NCBI GenBank assembly: GCA_015501585.1
Contig: JADNRY010000365.1
Location: 1 to 60,722 of the forward strand
Direction of reading: 5' to 3'
DNA from: Rhodocollybia butyracea
Taxonomy: Eukaryota; Basidiomycota; Agaricomycetes; Agaricales; Omphalotaceae
DNA: 60,722 nucleotides
Shown here: one piece after another, positions 56,667-60,722 of the stretch
Position numbering within the stretch: position 1 is the stretch's first letter
Layout: every line of letters starts with the position of its first letter
Notes under the pieces: generated by a model
The model's input: the letters and a program-made list of their open reading frames with translations, nothing else
Databases searched by the model: none
Told to the model about the DNA's origin: nothing
Position numbers and translations under genes: made by a program

Positions 56667-58001
56667 TGTGAAAGCCGCGAAGAATTTAGCGCTGAACTTT
56701 TGACTTTGATGATCAGCCGTATTGGTGCAACAGTAGTAGTAGTCTCCTATAAGCAGTCAGAAACACGACAATAATAAATTGACGTTGCAACGGTAGTGGA
56801 GTCTAGCGCTTGCGTTTACCCGGGCAGGAATTTGACGACAATGACTAACACGCTGCTAACGCGTGCCAAGAACCAGGACCAGGAAACCCAAGGGAATCAA
56901 TCAATCCTACTTTGCACTCCAGAGCCCAAAAAGCAGTAACTTCACATACGATTACTAGCTGCACTGTTAAATTCAGCCCTCATATACATGTCTGGGCTAG
57001 TAACTAAGTACAGGTGAAGTACATCAACATACCAGACTCGTTTCTGGGAATCTGACCTTAGTATAAGTAACTTCGAATCTATGTGGTGAACTCCGAACTT
57101 GGGTATATGCTCAGAGTCCACGTCAGTCGTCAACCAATCCTACTTGCACTCCAGAAAGCGGTAGCACGTATGGAACGGTACGGTTAATAGCTGCAGCGTC
57201 CAAATTTAGTCCTCGAAGCAGTAATTTCCTTGGTAATTTCATTCTATGGCCCCGGCCTCATATACATATCTGGGCTAGTAATTGGATACGGTTGAAGTAC
57301 AGCAACCGTATGTCAGACTCGTTTTCTGAGGACCACCTTCGTATAAGTAACTTGAATCTACATAGTGAACTCCAAACTTGAGGTACATAATCCTCGGAGT
57401 CACGTCAATTCCAATACTTATGTATAATGCGCTTCAGTGGCCAGTTTTTTTCTAGTGCTTTAGTATATCTCTGTGTCCAGAGTCTCAAGTCATCGCAAAC
57501 GCGCCTCCCCGAGACTGCACTACCATCCACGAAGCACTCACTCCTCAAAGCAATAATTCCGAAACTAACGTCTCTGCACGCGCAAAAAAAAAGCTATTAC
57601 TTCGCTAGTTTACATATTTTATTATACGATAAACAAAAACACATGTTATGCTGTCCAAATAACCTAGAGCAGCTAGAACCTTCAGCAACCAGAATAATAA
57701 GGAAGAGATAATGATGAAATAATGATGAAATAAAGAAGAAATAAAGAAGGGATGTATGGCAGGGGGACAACTATTGAACAACAACGACGATGAGGAGAGA
57801 AGAAATGCATGACGAAGAGCAAGAACAACATGAGGATGAGGATAAAAAAGGTATACGTATAACATTAAATCCAATAAGTAAGCTTCCACTTGGTTCGGTG
57901 GTGGTTCATTAAACAGAATTATGTACACAATTACACGGATTAAGTAGTGTTGAGAAAAAAAAATAGAAAGTTCAAAATGAACGGGAGGAAGGATCCAACG
58001 T
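56667..58001. other. Spacer with a local direct duplication
   Basis: About 56975-57090 is repeated at 57245-57385 (shared CAGACTCGTTT, TATAAGTAACTT and GTGAACTCC). Bases 57590-57900 match the AT-rich unit sequence near 21400 and 33880. No gene seen. Confidence 0.45.
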
Positions 58002-59643
58002 TCATCGTGCTCTCTTCGAATTCGGACCAGCTCTTCCCATACCTCCACCTCCACCTCCGCCTCCCATACCGCCCATACCCATACCTCCCCCGTGTTCAGG
58101 CGAACACATACGTTTACCACCAGAGAGAGGCGGCGGAGGCATCCACGCACCTGTCACGGTGTTCCACACAATGATCTGCTGTGCGCCTATCGCATGCGTA
58201 TGCGAATGCGCGTATTGCTGCTGCTGCTGGTGTTGTAGTATGGCTGATGTAGAGGAGGATGGGGATTGAGTAGATGTCATAGCGGAAGCCATCGTGGGAC
58301 TCATAGTGGAAGTCATAGCGGAAGTGTTTGCCTTCGGGCCATGAGTAGTATGAGAAGCCTCCGGCGGACAAAGACGAAGGGGAAGGTTGGTTCTGGTTCT
58401 GATTGTGAGAGTGTGCGTGAGTGTGTTTTAGAAGTGGTACGGGATTGAGATTCGATGTGGCGCTGGAGGAGGTGCGTCTTTGGAAGGAAGTTGGGTTTGA
58501 CTGAGACTGAGACTGAGACTGAGAGGATGCGTTGGACCAGGGGGAAGTGGGTGCATGTGCGGGTAGAGAGTACGGAGAGGAGCTTAATTTAGGGATGTAA
58601 TGGGTAGAATGGAACGACTGCCGTGAGGAGTTTGAGTTTGGTGTCGGGAACGGGGAGAGGGAGAGGGAGGCGGAGAGTACAGGAGAGGCAGAGATCCTAT
58701 GACTCTGACTCTGACTCTGACTATGGCTCTGGCTCGGAGGCGCGGCACGACCTGAAGCAGCAGCAGAAAACGATGGAAGAGATACGGGGTATCCAGATAT
58801 CCCAGATTTCGATGCACAATAAAAAAGGGAAGAACGGTAAGCGATTGTTTCGCGGCTTGTAAAAGAACGAGAAGAGTAGGCTTTTTTTTTTTTGCGGTTT
58901 GTAAAAGAATGAAATGTGAATGTATGTAAGCTCACCTTCCTTAACCTCTCATCTCACCCATAAACTCCGCCGAGCGTGCTCTCGCCTGTTCTGTCGTTTA
59001 TCATTATCACCACATTGCCCTCCGTCCTCTCCTTCATCCTCCCTCCTATTCTCCTCCCTCGTCCTTCCGGCCCTCATACACCTCCCTGCCCAGCTCCATC
59101 AGGACTAACGCCGAGAGGCGCAAAAACCTCGGGAGCAGCTCAGCTTGGTATAACCCGACCCCGTCGAATCCGCCTCGATTTCTCCATCACTGCGGTGGGT
59201 GCAGTGAGTGTAGAGCGCGGCTGTACGGCGAAGGAGGACGCTGCCGTTGAGGAAGGGCTTGAGGGAGGCCCTCACCGATGCCGACACCTGCGGAGGAGGG
59301 GTTATGGAAGCCAGAGATGCCACCACCGTCTGGGGCAATGCCAATTGGGGCAGAGGGGTTGGGATTTGGGTTGGGAGTAGAGGTTGGAAAAGGTGCTGGA
59401 AGTGGATAGCCAGGAAGGCCCGGCAAAGGTAGAACCGGAGGTAGGAGCCCTAGAAGCACTGCATTCTCTGGCTTTGCCTTTCCCAGCTGCGGCTTTAACG
59501 GAAAAGTCCTGTTTGGCTTCTACGCAGATTTCGCAGGGTGCGAGCGGATAGGTTGGATCAGAACGATTGGGTGGATCCCAACTTTCTGCATGCTCTTTGT
59601 TCGGCTTTTCTTTGGCTGTATACTGAGACTGGTAGGAGGGCAT
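58002..59643 (-). pseudogene. Family 2 gene, copy d, internally deleted
   Basis: Start at 59643 (MPSYQSQYTAKEKPNKEHAE), then CEICVEAKQDFSVKAAAGKG in the same frame. The block AELLPRFLRLSALVLMELGR lies in another frame. The intron acceptor kept in copy b (TTTTTTACAG) has become TTTTTTATTG, and exon 2 jumps directly to GYPVSLPSFSAAASGRAAPP, so the segment with STHMEDLAW is lost. The rest is readable in two frames: SQSHSQSQSQSHRISASPVL, SAGGFSYYSWPEG, then ILQHQQQQQYAHSHTHAIGA and the tail GGKRMCSPEHGGGMGMGGMG ending SKRAR with TGA at 58002-58004. It has the most complete tail of the four copies. Function unknown. Confidence 0.55.
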
Positions 59644-59741
59644 TTAGAGCAGGAGTAATAAGCCAGGAGAGGCAGTGACAAGCCGGAAATATTAATTGCG
59701 AGTGGAGAAGCAGTGATACCGGCAGCTGCAAGCTACATCTA

Positions 59742-59882
59742 GAAACGACTTGCAAGCGACTGATTGAGCTGCGGTTCAACAAGCAGATGTTTGAGTTGGT
59801 TAAGTTCCACAGCTGATGGAGAAATGTTTGTGTCGATGACAGAAGGAAAAGGAGAGCTAGATGGATCCAAAGAAAGCTTCAT
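59742..59882 (-). pseudogene. F-box 5' stub J
   Basis: Start at 59882, followed by a degraded SLDPSSSPFPSVIDTN-like N-terminus, LNQLKHLLVEPQLNQ and then non-family sequence. It ends at the same family position as stubs K and F, just upstream of a family 2 copy. Confidence 0.65.
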
Positions 59883-59904
59883 CGTGAAAACTGTTGAACA
59901 GTAG

Positions 59905-59945
59905 TTTAAATTTAGCGCTCGGCTGCGTGATATTAGCGCTCGAGT
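59905..59945 (-). promoter_or_regulatory. Paired AGCGCT element upstream of stub J
   Basis: AGTTTAAATTTAGCGCTC, GGCTGCGTGATA, then TTAGCGCTCG. AGCGCT at 59914-59919 and 59935-59940. This is the least degraded example. Confidence 0.5.
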
Positions 59946-60371
59946 AAGCGAACCATCACTTTTTACGAGGGCAATTTATTGCCGAGTTTCTGTTCTGAAG
60001 ATTGTGTGCCATAATGCTTTTTTGGTAATTACTCCCGTTAAAAGTGGAGCTTCGATTTAACTAATTAGGAGTGAGGCGCTTAGATAACAGACTACTGGTG
60101 TTCCCATTTCGTCATAACAGAATATTCCCGCTACCTCTAGGTAGTGGGTATTAGGGCAAATAATTAAAAAAGCAAATGCGGTAGATTTCACGATCTGTGC
60201 ACGATCAGGCACATTTAATTTAAGTCACGTTTCGAGTCTTTTATGGAACTTCGGCATCTAGCACGGCAGATTGTCTGCGATCTTCGGTATGATCAACTGA
60301 TTGCGAGCCACTCGATGTGAGACTTGGCCGATAAACAACTCAACTGTTAGCTTACACGTTTACTTTGCGCT
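59946..60371. other. Spacer before the last gene
   Basis: No gene or repeat recognised. The 5' flank of the gene starting at 60372 shows no clear TATA box. Confidence 0.35.
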
Positions 60372-60722
60372 ATGACTTTATCTTTGACTATCTCTGGTTG
60401 CTCTTTCGACAACTTGGATTTTTACTACGACGTTAACGTTGATCAGACGGTCCTCGGGCACGGTTTTTTTCGACAGCGAGGGTTAGCTGATCCTTCGAAT
60501 TCACGGTGTTCAATTTTCGTCACCGTATCGCAGCCGTATTCCGCCTTTAGCACTACGCTGAACGCCGTAGTGGACAGCAGTGTTCAGAGCGATCAGGTTA
60601 TCGTTGGGAAAGATTTTCTGTTGGCTTGCGAACGTGGTTGTCTACCCTGGAATCCTTCTTTCCTTCCACCCTCGCCGTATGTGATAACTACGAATGCTGA
60701 AGAGTTACCCGATTATGTGGGA
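60372..60722 (+). CDS. Unrecognised gene, 5' part, runs off the window
   Basis: From ATG 60372 the frame is open for 117 codons to the window edge, with no stop. It starts MTLSLTISGCSFDNLDFYYD and contains SQPYSAFSTTLNAVVDSS, then VIVGKDFLLACERG and PWNPSFLPPSPYVITT. I do not recognise the family. The string VIVGKDFL resembles the ILGxDFL strand of retroviral-type aspartic proteases, but no DSG/DTG precedes it, so this is only a weak hint. It is on the opposite strand to the F-box block and may mark its right border. Confidence 0.5.
   Translation, partial: MTLSLTISGCSFDNLDFYYDVNVDQTVLGHGFFRQRGLADPSNSRCSIFVTVSQPYSAFSTTLNAVVDSSVQSDQVIVGKDFLLACERGCLPWNPSFLPPSPYVITTNAEELPDYVG

Overview
The window looks like a piece of a basidiomycete (Agaricomycotina) genome. 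The evidence is spliceable genes with 49-61 nt GT-AG introns, F-box-like proteins of the type expanded in mushrooms, and the mix of transposons. I cannot name the genus. I see no tRNA, rRNA or CRISPR array.

Region 1 (1-8.1 kb, plus strand) holds three tandem paralogous C2H2 zinc-finger genes. Each can be spliced into an intact frame, and each has an intron at the same codon inside the first zinc finger. Two have TATA boxes.

Region 2 (8.9-40.2 kb and 53.8-59.95 kb, nearly all minus strand) is a repeatedly amplified block of two paralogous families. One is an F-box-like protein with an N-terminal coiled coil. The other is an unrecognised Ser/Gln/Pro-rich protein with a Gly-rich tail, called family 2 here. 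Two F-box copies are open throughout (19325-21112 and 54843-56666). The other seven near-complete or partial copies carry single-base frameshifts, a nonsense codon, many lesions, a transposon insertion, or are short 5' stubs, and three further stubs bring the total to four stubs. A paired AGCGCT element lies just upstream of most F-box starts and also upstream of an unrelated gene at 15002-16496. Remnants of single-copy-type genes sit between the units: a MINDY-type deubiquitinase, an arrestin-like protein and exosome subunit Rrp42.

Region 3 (40.25-53.8 kb) is a transposon island. A PIF/Harbinger element (41779-49147, 3-bp target duplication ATT) interrupts an unrecognised gene. Its transposase gene is interrupted by an 8-bp-TSD hAT-like element, which contains a palindromic MITE and a solo LTR, and the solo LTR contains a short LTR element. 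Removing each layer with its target duplication rejoins the layer below. Between the two convergent Harbinger genes lies an array of ten hairpins with a constant loop and changing, self-complementary arms, which is the most unusual structure in the window. A Ty3-type gag-protease remnant without pol closes the island and cuts off an F-box stub.

The window ends in an open, unrecognised plus-strand gene (60372 to the edge). Many lesions fit C-to-T change, but several are one-base length changes in homopolymers, so assembly error must be excluded before calling every frameshifted gene dead.
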